Below, piece after piece: positions 7,277-14,408 of a stretch of 64,000 nucleotides of DNA (the stretch's first letter is position 1; each line of letters opens with the position of its first letter). The position numbers were made by a program, and so were the translations under genes. The DNA lies in NCBI RefSeq assembly GCF_023715225.1, contig NZ_JAMBNS010000003.1, positions 248,001-312,000 on the forward strand, written 5' to 3'. This DNA comes from Robertmurraya korlensis. GTDB lineage: Bacteria; Bacillota; Bacilli; Bacillales; Cytobacillaceae. The notes beneath the pieces were generated by a model. That model made no database searches. It was given only the letters and a program-made list of their open reading frames with translations, and was not told the DNA's origin.

Positions 7277-9142
7277 TTATCCCTCCTGGACTATATATCT
7301 AACACTTCCGTACGTGTAGTAATTTAAGCTTGAGTACATGCGCCAGTAGCAGACTAAGATATTTCCTGTTGGTGTGCCTAGATCAACTAGGATATCTTTT
7401 CTATACCCTTGGGTAGCATGTTTTCTTGTTTCTGTAACCGTAACAGATGCGATACTTTGTGTTTCGTCGTCACTTAACACATCAAAGGAAATGCTTCCTA
7501 CGTTACCAAAGTCAACTCCGCCATCCACAGACATGCTACAAATAATTCTCAAATATCGACTGTCATGCTTGAAAACAAATCGTTGAACGTTTTCATATCG
7601 ATTCTGTGCTGAAGTCCTGTAAAATTGCCCAGATTCTTCTATACCGGCTGTTTTAAATGTTGGTGTGGAGCCTTGGATGGAAAAACTGTTGGATAGGATA
7701 CCGTTATTAACCACCTTGTAACCGTCGGGACGTTCAATCACCATAGCGCCTTTAGCAATATAGATCTCACCAGAATCCAACCTTACAAACTTATTTGGAT
7801 CGGCTGCATCGATGGCGATTAAATAATTTCCATCCCAATAAAAAAGATCATCGTTTCCGATAATCTGAATGTTGTTGGTTTTTATTTGTCCGGCTGTTAA
7901 TAGTGATGTGTTTACTCCAAATGGAGTGATTGCATCTGGGAAAGTTACCCCGTTATCAGTCGTCACACCAATTCCCGAGCTGCGAAAAACAACGAACCTT
8001 TCCGGATTCTCTGGATCGCGAGCGAGTATTCCCATATTCTCAGGATATTCAAGTTGTGTTAGAGAATTATTCAATGCTTCAGTTGCTCGTTTAACAGCTT
8101 CATCGTATACGTTGTATCGAAGTTTTCCCACGTTCTCATCGTAAATTTTATCGAGCAATGATTTCTGATAATCCATGACACTCTTCACGAAGGATTTAGG
8201 AACAGTTGAAAGTGTAACCTTTGGTGATTTCTTACTTTCTGGATAATCTTCACTCTCAATAATCCTTAAATCCACATCGATATTTAAAGGCTCATAAATG
8301 GTCGGTACGGTATCGCCGATGTTTGGGTTAACAGATGTATACCCTTGCTCTTGTAAGCTCACAAACTCCAATTCTATGCTTATTTCAGGTGTATCTTGAA
8401 GTTTAGCTTTCAGATTTTCTACAAGTGTATCATAATGGGTGATTGATTCATTACTGTATGGTGGAGCATGACGTACTCCATAGATGGCAGCCATAGGTGA
8501 TGTATACTCAGCTGATACAATAGGATTTTCATCCTCATCTAATTTTCCGGTACCTTTGATGTATGTGGATAGATTGCTTGTATTTACATTTCGTTTAAAG
8601 GTCTTAATGTTGTAACCGTAACGGAATTGAAAATCTGCAGTAGAACCAATTTTCTTTTTAATCCTCACGTCATTACCGATGATTTCAAACTCTGCCTGGT
8701 AACGATCAATCACTTTTTGAAATAAAGATAAACAATTTTCATTACCAAAGTTTTCAAATTCTACTGTGGAAAAAGAGTCTATAACAGAGAACGTCCAATC
8801 TAAACCACTAAAAATAAACGATAGTACCGTATTTATGGACTTGAATCCTGTAGTAAGAGTTGTATATCTGTATTCATCCACGATATCAAAGAAGGTATGA
8901 TACGCTGTGATTGATTTAATTGGTTTTCCTTTTGTTTTCTCGACTAGTCCTTTAATTCGATATTTAATGGAGTCATATTCTACAATGCTTTCCTCTGCAA
9001 CCAAATCAAAGGAATGACTATTCTTATCTGTTTTAAGTAATAAAAAGGAGATGGACTGTTCTCCATTCACTCTTTTCTTACGAGTTAAGTTTGTATAGTC
9101 AGTGATAATTTCTGATGTTCCAGCTATGTTCGTGACGATCAA
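7277..9142 (-). CDS. Phage tail endopeptidase / tail-tip (Tal-like) protein
   Basis: The 621-residue protein has the opening of the prophage tail endopeptidase family (short strands, then KSITAYHTFFDIVDEYRY, residues about 76-93), which forms the gp27-like hub at the siphovirus tail tip. The second half, with GIGVTTDNGVTF and LLTAGQI, resembles fibre-type C termini of Bacillus phages. The start is TTG, with GAGGTGATACCTC before it. In related phages it follows the distal tail gene directly; here it lies after the lysis genes, behind two terminators, so its transcription needs either read-through or the promoter at 9418. Confidence 0.8.
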   Translation of the reverse strand: MIVTNIAGTSEIITDYTNLTRKKRVNGEQSISFLLLKTDKNSHSFDLVAEESIVEYDSIKYRIKGLVEKTKGKPIKSITAYHTFFDIVDEYRYTTLTTGFKSINTVLSFIFSGLDWTFSVIDSFSTVEFENFGNENCLSLFQKVIDRYQAEFEIIGNDVRIKKKIGSTADFQFRYGYNIKTFKRNVNTSNLSTYIKGTGKLDEDENPIVSAEYTSPMAAIYGVRHAPPYSNESITHYDTLVENLKAKLQDTPEISIELEFVSLQEQGYTSVNPNIGDTVPTIYEPLNIDVDLRIIESEDYPESKKSPKVTLSTVPKSFVKSVMDYQKSLLDKIYDENVGKLRYNVYDEAVKRATEALNNSLTQLEYPENMGILARDPENPERFVVFRSSGIGVTTDNGVTFPDAITPFGVNTSLLTAGQIKTNNIQIIGNDDLFYWDGNYLIAIDAADPNKFVRLDSGEIYIAKGAMVIERPDGYKVVNNGILSNSFSIQGSTPTFKTAGIEESGQFYRTSAQNRYENVQRFVFKHDSRYLRIICSMSVDGGVDFGNVGSISFDVLSDDETQSIASVTVTETRKHATQGYRKDILVDLGTPTGNILVCYWRMYSSLNYYTYGSVRYIVQEG

Positions 9143-9202
9143 GAGGTATCACCTCATTTCAATATTTATGTTTTACAACAATAGGATACTGCGACATAAG
9201 AA

Positions 9203-9229
9203 AGCCCTCCTTCGTGATGAAAGAGGGCT
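9203..9229 (-). terminator. Hairpin after the 47-aa gene
   Basis: AGCCCTC (9203-9209) and GAGGGCT (9223-9229) form a 7-bp stem. On the leftward strand it is followed by TTCTTATG, a weak T-run; on the rightward strand ATTTTTATTTT follows. Confidence 0.6.
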
Positions 9230-9233
9230 ATTT

Positions 9234-9377
9234 TTATTTTACTTCAGCGATACTAATAACCGTACCAGTTTGTTCACCTTTACTGATCTTCTTTTTTACA
9301 TCTCGTTTTGAATCACCTGATATAGTTTTCCAAGTAATACCGTCTCTATTTTTAAATCCTACAGAAAATAACTTCAT
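9234..9377 (-). CDS. 47-aa basic protein with its own promoter (moron-like)
   Basis: The 47-residue basic protein begins MKLFSVGFKNRDGITW. AGAGGTGATCTT precedes the ATG at 9377; the longer frame to 9446 covers the promoter and is rejected. A consensus promoter lies at 9418-9446, and hairpins stand on both sides of the unit (9486-9508 and 9203-9229). A gene with its own promoter between terminators inside a late operon is the layout of a moron. Function unknown. Confidence 0.7.
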   Translation of the reverse strand: MKLFSVGFKNRDGITWKTISGDSKRDVKKKISKGEQTGTVISIAEVK

Positions 9378-9417
9378 AAGATCACCTCTATAAAGAAATA
9401 ATTTGTTCTTTATAAAG

Positions 9418-9446
9418 ATTATAGATAAACTAGGAAAATATAACAA
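9418..9446 (-). promoter_or_regulatory. SigA-type promoter inside the late region
   Basis: On the leftward strand TTGTTA (9446-9441), a 17-bp spacer and TATAAT (9423-9418) precede the 47-aa gene by about 40 bp. The -10 is perfect. Confidence 0.65.
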
Positions 9447-9485
9447 GAAGATTTATATCGTAATCATTGAAACACCTCCATATAT

Positions 9486-9508
9486 AAAAAAGCCCTCAAA
9501 AAGAGGGC
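9486..9508 (-). terminator. Terminator after the endolysin gene
   Basis: GCCCTC (9508-9503 read leftward) pairs with GAGGGC (9497-9492) across a 5-base loop and is followed by six T. It begins directly at the endolysin stop codon. Confidence 0.9.
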
Positions 9509-9509
9509 A

Positions 9510-10220
9510 TTACTTGCTTCGTCCAAACGTCTTGCTATAACCTTTGTGCTTTAGTTCAATTACAAGCTTCTTAGCTGTATCTAAATCTGTGTGGATATAG
9601 AACTGATATGGATCATCTTTCTGTGGTTTTTCATCTGGGCCATACACTTTATCAGATACCCCTTGGCACTTATAACCCTTCTTCTCATAAGCAGCAACTA
9701 ATGCTTTCGCTTGCCAGAAGGCTGTATTTGGAACAATTACGTAATATGGTGTCTTTCCATCCACAGTATCATACTGTCCTAGATTGGCTTGTTTGTAGAT
9801 TCCTAGAAGCTTATTTGCATAGCCGTATGGATCAGTGGCGTATCCGGCAGATTCTACAGCTCTTGCAGCCTTTTCAAAATCCTTTTGATCAATCGCGCCC
9901 CGATACTTGTTACGATCCCAAGAGACACCATTTACATATAACTTACATAGGTCTTCCATCGATTCCAGATATGAAGGATACTTCCTGAAGTTAGCAAGGA
10001 CCGTTACATCCTTACCGTTGTAATGCTCCCATGTTGGCATTTGAATGGCTTGACCGTTGTATGTGCCTTTGATACCGAATAAGTTAAAAGCTTTCTTAGC
10101 AAGTCCGCTTTCACCATACCGCGATTCATGGCAAGCCTGAGCGATAATCAGAGAAGCGAGTACACCGTATTCCTTAGACAACTTTTGAGCGAATGGAGCG
10201 ATTGTTTTAATAAACGACAT
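9510..10220 (-). CDS. Endolysin: FlgJ/LytG-type N-acetylglucosaminidase
   Basis: The 236-residue protein has a glucosaminidase domain at residues 1-150. QACHESRYGESGLA (28-41) contains the conserved Glu of this lysozyme-like fold, and FNLFGIKG and the YG-x-Y pattern near 130 are typical of the family. It cleaves the glycan backbone of peptidoglycan at lysis. The C-terminal part (about 158-232) has two short SPOR-like repeats (YYVIVPNTAFWQAKALVAAY and YQFYIHTDLDTAKKL) that may bind the wall. It follows the holin and a 62-aa gene and ends at a strong terminator. Confidence 0.88.
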   Translation of the reverse strand: MSFIKTIAPFAQKLSKEYGVLASLIIAQACHESRYGESGLAKKAFNLFGIKGTYNGQAIQMPTWEHYNGKDVTVLANFRKYPSYLESMEDLCKLYVNGVSWDRNKYRGAIDQKDFEKAARAVESAGYATDPYGYANKLLGIYKQANLGQYDTVDGKTPYYVIVPNTAFWQAKALVAAYEKKGYKCQGVSDKVYGPDEKPQKDDPYQFYIHTDLDTAKKLVIELKHKGYSKTFGRSK

Positions 10221-10239
10221 AATATTTCATCTCCCTTTA

Positions 10240-10428
10240 CTAATGTCTGTAATGAACTTTTTCAACTTGAGCATGAGTCCAAGGTGTGTATTTAAACATG
10301 TCATAAGCTTCATTAGCATTTTTAATGTCCTGTTCAGCTTCCTCATAAGTTTTTCTAACAGGATTAACATCAATCTTTTTCTCGCCACTATAGAAAACCG
10401 CACGAAAACCAACTTTAATTTCAGCCAT
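10240..10428 (-). CDS. 62-aa protein between holin and endolysin
   Basis: The 62-residue protein begins MAEIKVGFRAVFYSGEKK, with strands and one amphipathic helix rich in Glu and Asp. AAAGGAGAGGG precedes the ATG. No membrane segment is present. Position in the lysis cassette is the only hint to function. Confidence 0.65.
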   Translation of the reverse strand: MAEIKVGFRAVFYSGEKKIDVNPVRKTYEEAEQDIKNANEAYDMFKYTPWTHAQVEKVHYRH

Positions 10429-10443
10429 TACTTACCCTCTCCT

Positions 10444-10671
10444 TTACTTTTTAATTAGCCCTTGAGATTGTAATGCTTTCTTCTGAAGTCCACCTTTTTT
10501 GCTTAGGTAATTGTTTTTCCATGCTGCCCACAAGCTCATAACAATAAGGAGAGCAGCACTAATGTGTTCACCAAACTCCACAGGAATAGTTTTATATCCG
10601 AATAAGTTTAGTACTGCATTGATTAATACGATTACTAATGCTGTTACACGTCCAATACTTGCTTTATCCAT
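10444..10671 (-). CDS. Phage holin (SPP1-like family)
   Basis: The 75-residue protein has two hydrophobic helices (about 8-25 and 37-52) joined by a short turn with YKTIPVEFGEH, then a basic tail ending in KK. This matches the small SPP1-type holins that form the membrane lesion releasing the endolysin. It lies between the XhlA-like gene and the endolysin. Confidence 0.85.
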   Translation of the reverse strand: MDKASIGRVTALVIVLINAVLNLFGYKTIPVEFGEHISAALLIVMSLWAAWKNNYLSKKGGLQKKALQSQGLIKK

Positions 10672-10673
10672 AA

Positions 10674-10991
10674 TTACAAATCCCCTTTACTTTCAAGATT
10701 GTCTAAACGTTTATGAGCTTGCTTTGAGCTTTCTTCCACACGAGTAACCCGTTCGCCTAGAGCAGCCATTTGACGTTCATTTGCTTTTAAGTCAATTCGA
10801 ATATCATCTACACCTTTTGAAATGTAGCCTAGTTGCGCTTTAATCTCTGCGCTTTCTTTTGCATCATCTTTTTCTTCTTTGGTCTGTTTTTCTGTTTGTT
10901 CATCTCGGTGTTTTTGCTTGTTTAATTGATAACCTTGAAGTGCGATTACTACGCTCAAGATTGTTAGGGCTAAACCTATTTCGATTGTCAT
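10674..10991 (-). CDS. XhlA/BhlA-like membrane protein with coiled coil
   Basis: The 105-residue protein has one N-terminal membrane helix (IGLALTILSVVIALQGYQL) followed by a long charged coiled coil to the end (heptads in ERVTRVEESSKQAHKRLDNL). This is the layout of haemolysin XhlA-type proteins that assist the holin in Bacillus phages. It is the first gene of the lysis cassette and ends 3 bp before the holin. Confidence 0.7.
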   Translation of the reverse strand: MTIEIGLALTILSVVIALQGYQLNKQKHRDEQTEKQTKEEKDDAKESAEIKAQLGYISKGVDDIRIDLKANERQMAALGERVTRVEESSKQAHKRLDNLESKGDL

Positions 10992-11012
10992 TTCACACCG
11001 CCTTCACATAAT

Positions 11013-11036
11013 AAAAAGAGCCCTCGAAAGGACTCT
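11013..11036 (-). terminator. Terminator after the acetyltransferase gene
   Basis: AGAG-x-CCT (from 11036 leftward) pairs with AGG-x-CTCT (to 11017), with one mismatch, and TTTTTATTATG follows. It separates the acetyltransferase from the lysis genes. Confidence 0.65.
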
Positions 11037-11061
11037 CCATCTGTTGCACTATTTCATCCAA

Positions 11062-11601
11062 CTATGAATTTACTAATTGTCGATTATTCTCAATTTCCGC
11101 TACCTTAACTCCATCTTTTTTTATGACTTTTGCAGGAACACCTACTACTGTACAATTATCAGGTATATCTTTTAGAACTACCGCGTTTGCACCAATCTTT
11201 ACGTTTTTGCCTATTTTGACATCTCCTATAATTTTTGCTCCTGCGCCAATTAAACAATTATCTCCAATTATAGCAGCCTTACCGTCCTTACTTTCTGCTA
11301 TCGTGACTTGTTGATAAATAGTGCAATTGGTTCCGATCTTGGCATAGTGAGAAATAATTATTCCGTTTAATCCATGAGGTAGATTAGGAAAGGAATTAAA
11401 TTTTGTTCCGTAACCAAAAGCTGTACCCATCGAAGAGCAGTGATAAGTGTCCATCCTTTTTATTTGCAACATATATATAAATCTAATAAATTTTGGAATT
11501 TTGGAGGCAGGATTGATAACTTCTTCCCGTTTCTTCCAATACTTCTTATGGTTGTAATGTCGAACAGAATCTAACAAGAAATTTACAATAGGATTACTCA
11601 T
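11062..11601 (-). CDS. Serine acetyltransferase-like O-acetyltransferase (lysogenic conversion candidate)
   Basis: The 179-residue protein has left-handed beta-helix hexapeptide repeats from about residue 85 (IGDNCLIGAGAKIIGDVKIG), the catalytic-type His in ISHYAKIG, and the terminal VVGVPAKVI of the CysE/NodL family. The family moves acetyl from acetyl-CoA to a hydroxyl on serine or a sugar. The N terminus lacks the CysE helical domain, so a glycan acetyltransferase is more likely. It has its own promoter (11635-11663) and terminator between tail spike and lysis genes, so it may be expressed in the lysogen and modify surface glycans. That role is inference. Confidence 0.8.
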   Translation of the reverse strand: MSNPIVNFLLDSVRHYNHKKYWKKREEVINPASKIPKFIRFIYMLQIKRMDTYHCSSMGTAFGYGTKFNSFPNLPHGLNGIIISHYAKIGTNCTIYQQVTIAESKDGKAAIIGDNCLIGAGAKIIGDVKIGKNVKIGANAVVLKDIPDNCTVVGVPAKVIKKDGVKVAEIENNRQLVNS

Positions 11602-11634
11602 TCTAAAAACTCCCCTAATTAAGTAGTTGAGTTA

Positions 11635-11663
11635 ATAATACTACATTTTTCCAACACTTGTAA
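11635..11663 (-). promoter_or_regulatory. Promoter of the acetyltransferase gene
   Basis: TTACAA (11663-11658 leftward), a 17-bp spacer and TATTAT (11640-11635) stand directly after the tail-spike stop codon. AGGGGAG lies just before the acetyltransferase ATG. Confidence 0.6.
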
Positions 11664-13577
11664 TTAGTAAGTTCCTATACTCTGCCAGGATAGTACACCT
11701 GCGTTATTTACCAACTTCCATCCTATCGCTTGTCCAGTTGCATTGTTTTCATTGTAAACCACATCTTCAGGCATAAAGTATCCATTTAATGCTCTACTAG
11801 GAATGGATCTAACATATACACCATCAGACTTATAAATACTTGGATTCATCGTCTTTTTAACTACTGTATTTTTATTTGTTGAGTATATTTTAATGCCGTT
11901 TAATGTTCCTGCTACTAATATTGCAACGGTTTTGATACTGGTACTGTTAACTGTAAAAGTATCTACTTCTGTACCTGCATGTTGTCTCCAAACATTATTA
12001 ACAGCATCCCAATATCCGTAATGTCCCAACGCTTTGCCTCCATCGATTAATCCATTAGCACATAACACATCAAGTGTGTCAAATGGTTTATACCAGTTAC
12101 TATACAAAGTACCTGATGAATGGATTTTTTCAATGGTAATTGTATCTCCCTTACTAAGATTAGAAATGTAAAATACAATAGGTGAGCCAGAGTTAATGAC
12201 GATTCCATTTTCAGCAAGTAAGTCTTCGGTTTTATACTCCCATGAAGTTTCTTCTGTTAGACTAGTTGAAATTAAAGATTTTCTTACTAAACCTTTGATT
12301 GTATGGTAATTATCCTGAAATCTTCTATACCTTAACTTAAAATCTCTTTCATGCAAGACTAAATAATTTTTAATTGGTTCAAGACTAGCGATTTCTGGAT
12401 ATGAACAATTGATGTTTAGGGTGTTTGTAAAACTAGTTGCATAAGAAAAATTAGTGTTTCCTCCCGCATCCGTAGCGAAAAATTTATTATCATTGGAGCT
12501 AATACCTTTGGAAGTAGATGAACCGTCTGCCTTACTCATGTCTATATCTAAAAACTTTTGACTTGCTCCACTTAGCTCTACTCGGTAATCTCTAAAAATC
12601 CAACCACTCGCTTTAAGTAGTTTGATTTGTGTCCACATACCACCTGTATAAAGTGTGTTGACCTCGTATTTTTGACGATAAAAGTAGTTTGAATTACCTC
12701 CATATGCATTCCCATTTGTCATAGTTTGGATAATCGAATACTTCAGTTGGGTAGACGTTCTTATCGTCGCATCTCCACTTAAATAAAAAGAAGTATCGTA
12801 AAAGTAATTAGAGTTTAACCAACTGCCTGCACCATCTGAGTTTAATTCTAGAAATAATCTAGCCATAGATATTTGCTTGATGTGGATGTGATTAAACCAA
12901 AAACCTTGACCTCTTGATGCTTTCGCACGTACACCAGTTGTAAAACCTCGTACCTCATCGATGCGAACTTCACACTGTTTTAGGTTATCTAATTCAACAC
13001 CTGTATAAGCATCGTTTTCCCAACCATGATAACCAGCATATTCATTCGCCACAGATGCTTGGTCAAAGACTTTGAAAATTTCAATCTTACACATGGTCAT
13101 ATCCATAAATTTTAAGGCTACTCGATCACGAACTCCTGAGAACTGAATTCGACCCCGACAAATAAAGTTGATTTTTTTACTAATGGTGATGCTGTCCGAT
13201 ATGTTGTACCATCGATTAATTTCCGGTAAAAATAACGTATTATTTTCAGCCAAAGAATCGATAGCTCTTTTTATTCTTGCTGTATCATCAACCTCTGGTG
13301 TTTGAATTGGGAATTTAGCAACGTTAATTATTACATGGTCTAACTTAGTCGTATTTTCTGCCAATTGTTCATCAACATCTACCAGTTTATCGCGCAAAAC
13401 AGGGAACCCTAATCGAGCATCTTGTACTTCACTCGGTGAAGGATTCGCTATGATTAAATCATCCACGCGCTTCTTCTGCGCTTGGATATCTGCATCCACA
13501 TCATCAAAATTAGCATTTAAATTGTTACGGAACACTCTATCAAGGAGTGAACCTAGTACTCTGTATTTACCCATCAT
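11664..13577 (-). CDS. Tail spike/fibre with beta-helix (pectate-lyase-like) domain
   Basis: The 637-residue protein starts with an N-terminal attachment region containing LGFPVLRDKLVDVDEQLAE (near residues 57-75), typical of Bacillus phage fibres. From about residue 115 (DDTARIKRAIDSL) it reads as a right-handed beta-helix of the pectate lyase/tail-spike kind, with many short N- and Y-rich strands. Such proteins bind and often cleave cell-surface polysaccharide. TAGGAGGGGTGA precedes the ATG at 13577. It follows the distal tail gene. Confidence 0.8.
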   Translation of the reverse strand: MMGKYRVLGSLLDRVFRNNLNANFDDVDADIQAQKKRVDDLIIANPSPSEVQDARLGFPVLRDKLVDVDEQLAENTTKLDHVIINVAKFPIQTPEVDDTARIKRAIDSLAENNTLFLPEINRWYNISDSITISKKINFICRGRIQFSGVRDRVALKFMDMTMCKIEIFKVFDQASVANEYAGYHGWENDAYTGVELDNLKQCEVRIDEVRGFTTGVRAKASRGQGFWFNHIHIKQISMARLFLELNSDGAGSWLNSNYFYDTSFYLSGDATIRTSTQLKYSIIQTMTNGNAYGGNSNYFYRQKYEVNTLYTGGMWTQIKLLKASGWIFRDYRVELSGASQKFLDIDMSKADGSSTSKGISSNDNKFFATDAGGNTNFSYATSFTNTLNINCSYPEIASLEPIKNYLVLHERDFKLRYRRFQDNYHTIKGLVRKSLISTSLTEETSWEYKTEDLLAENGIVINSGSPIVFYISNLSKGDTITIEKIHSSGTLYSNWYKPFDTLDVLCANGLIDGGKALGHYGYWDAVNNVWRQHAGTEVDTFTVNSTSIKTVAILVAGTLNGIKIYSTNKNTVVKKTMNPSIYKSDGVYVRSIPSRALNGYFMPEDVVYNENNATGQAIGWKLVNNAGVLSWQSIGTY

Positions 13578-13586
13578 TCACCCCTC

Positions 13587-14408
13587 CTAGAGCGTGTAAA
13601 ACCTAAACGAGAAGCTAATAGTGAAGCTTCCGGTTGCACCTGTTATGGTGAAATTGTTATATCCTGGTGCCAAGGTAATTAATTTGTGGTTAGTGTCCGA
13701 GAACACTGATAAGCCATTTTTAAGCGATCGTACACCTGTGAGCTTCAATGTATCTCCGGATGCTGTTGTCTTCGTATACTGCCACACGTCGCCTGTAGTA
13801 GCGTTTGTGATTTTAAGATTGCTCGATGCACCTTTGAAGGTTATTTCTAATGGCATTTGACGAGGGTTAATAGTTACACCGTCAGCTGCATTGTAGATTT
13901 GAAAGCTTGCTGTGCTGTGAGTGTACATGGTTTCATCCAGTGTTAACCCTTGCCCTGTTTGCCATAGTTCGGTATCGAAGGTTTTAGGATCAAGTGTGGT
14001 GCCGATTGATTCAAAGTAAGCACTTTCTGACGAAAAGGAAATATTGAACTCTCCTGTGTTTCCTTGTCTTGCTAGGGAATAAGGAGAGTTATATTTTGCT
14101 AAGATTCGCTTACCAGGTGATTCATCAGGCAGTAAATAGAACGCTTCTCTGGAGTCGAATATACGAAATACTTCATCTCGATATAACGTGTAATCGATGT
14201 TATCTATTGCGATTAAAGTAAGAGTTGCGTTTGCATTTCGTCCATCATACTCTGTGCCTTGGTCAACATATCCATCTCGCCCTTCTATTTTCTCTCGATA
14301 GTGAATAGGAGAAGGTGATTCCACAATCAGACGATTGACGATGATTCCTAGTTCATTCATGTCGTAAGTTGTGCCATTTAATCGTTGAACTTTAAAATTG
14401 TGTATCAT
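13587..14408 (-). CDS. Distal tail protein (Dit / siphovirus tail family)
   Basis: The 273-residue protein belongs to the siphoviral tail component family: an N-terminal strand-rich domain with IHYREKIEGRDGYVDQG (35-51), then a galectin-like C-terminal domain. Dit forms the ring linking tail tube and tip. Its ATG overlaps the TGA of the tape measure gene (ATGA). The expected next gene, the tail endopeptidase, is absent here and found at 7277. Confidence 0.85.
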   Translation of the reverse strand: MIHNFKVQRLNGTTYDMNELGIIVNRLIVESPSPIHYREKIEGRDGYVDQGTEYDGRNANATLTLIAIDNIDYTLYRDEVFRIFDSREAFYLLPDESPGKRILAKYNSPYSLARQGNTGEFNISFSSESAYFESIGTTLDPKTFDTELWQTGQGLTLDETMYTHSTASFQIYNAADGVTINPRQMPLEITFKGASSNLKITNATTGDVWQYTKTTASGDTLKLTGVRSLKNGLSVFSDTNHKLITLAPGYNNFTITGATGSFTISFSFRFYTL

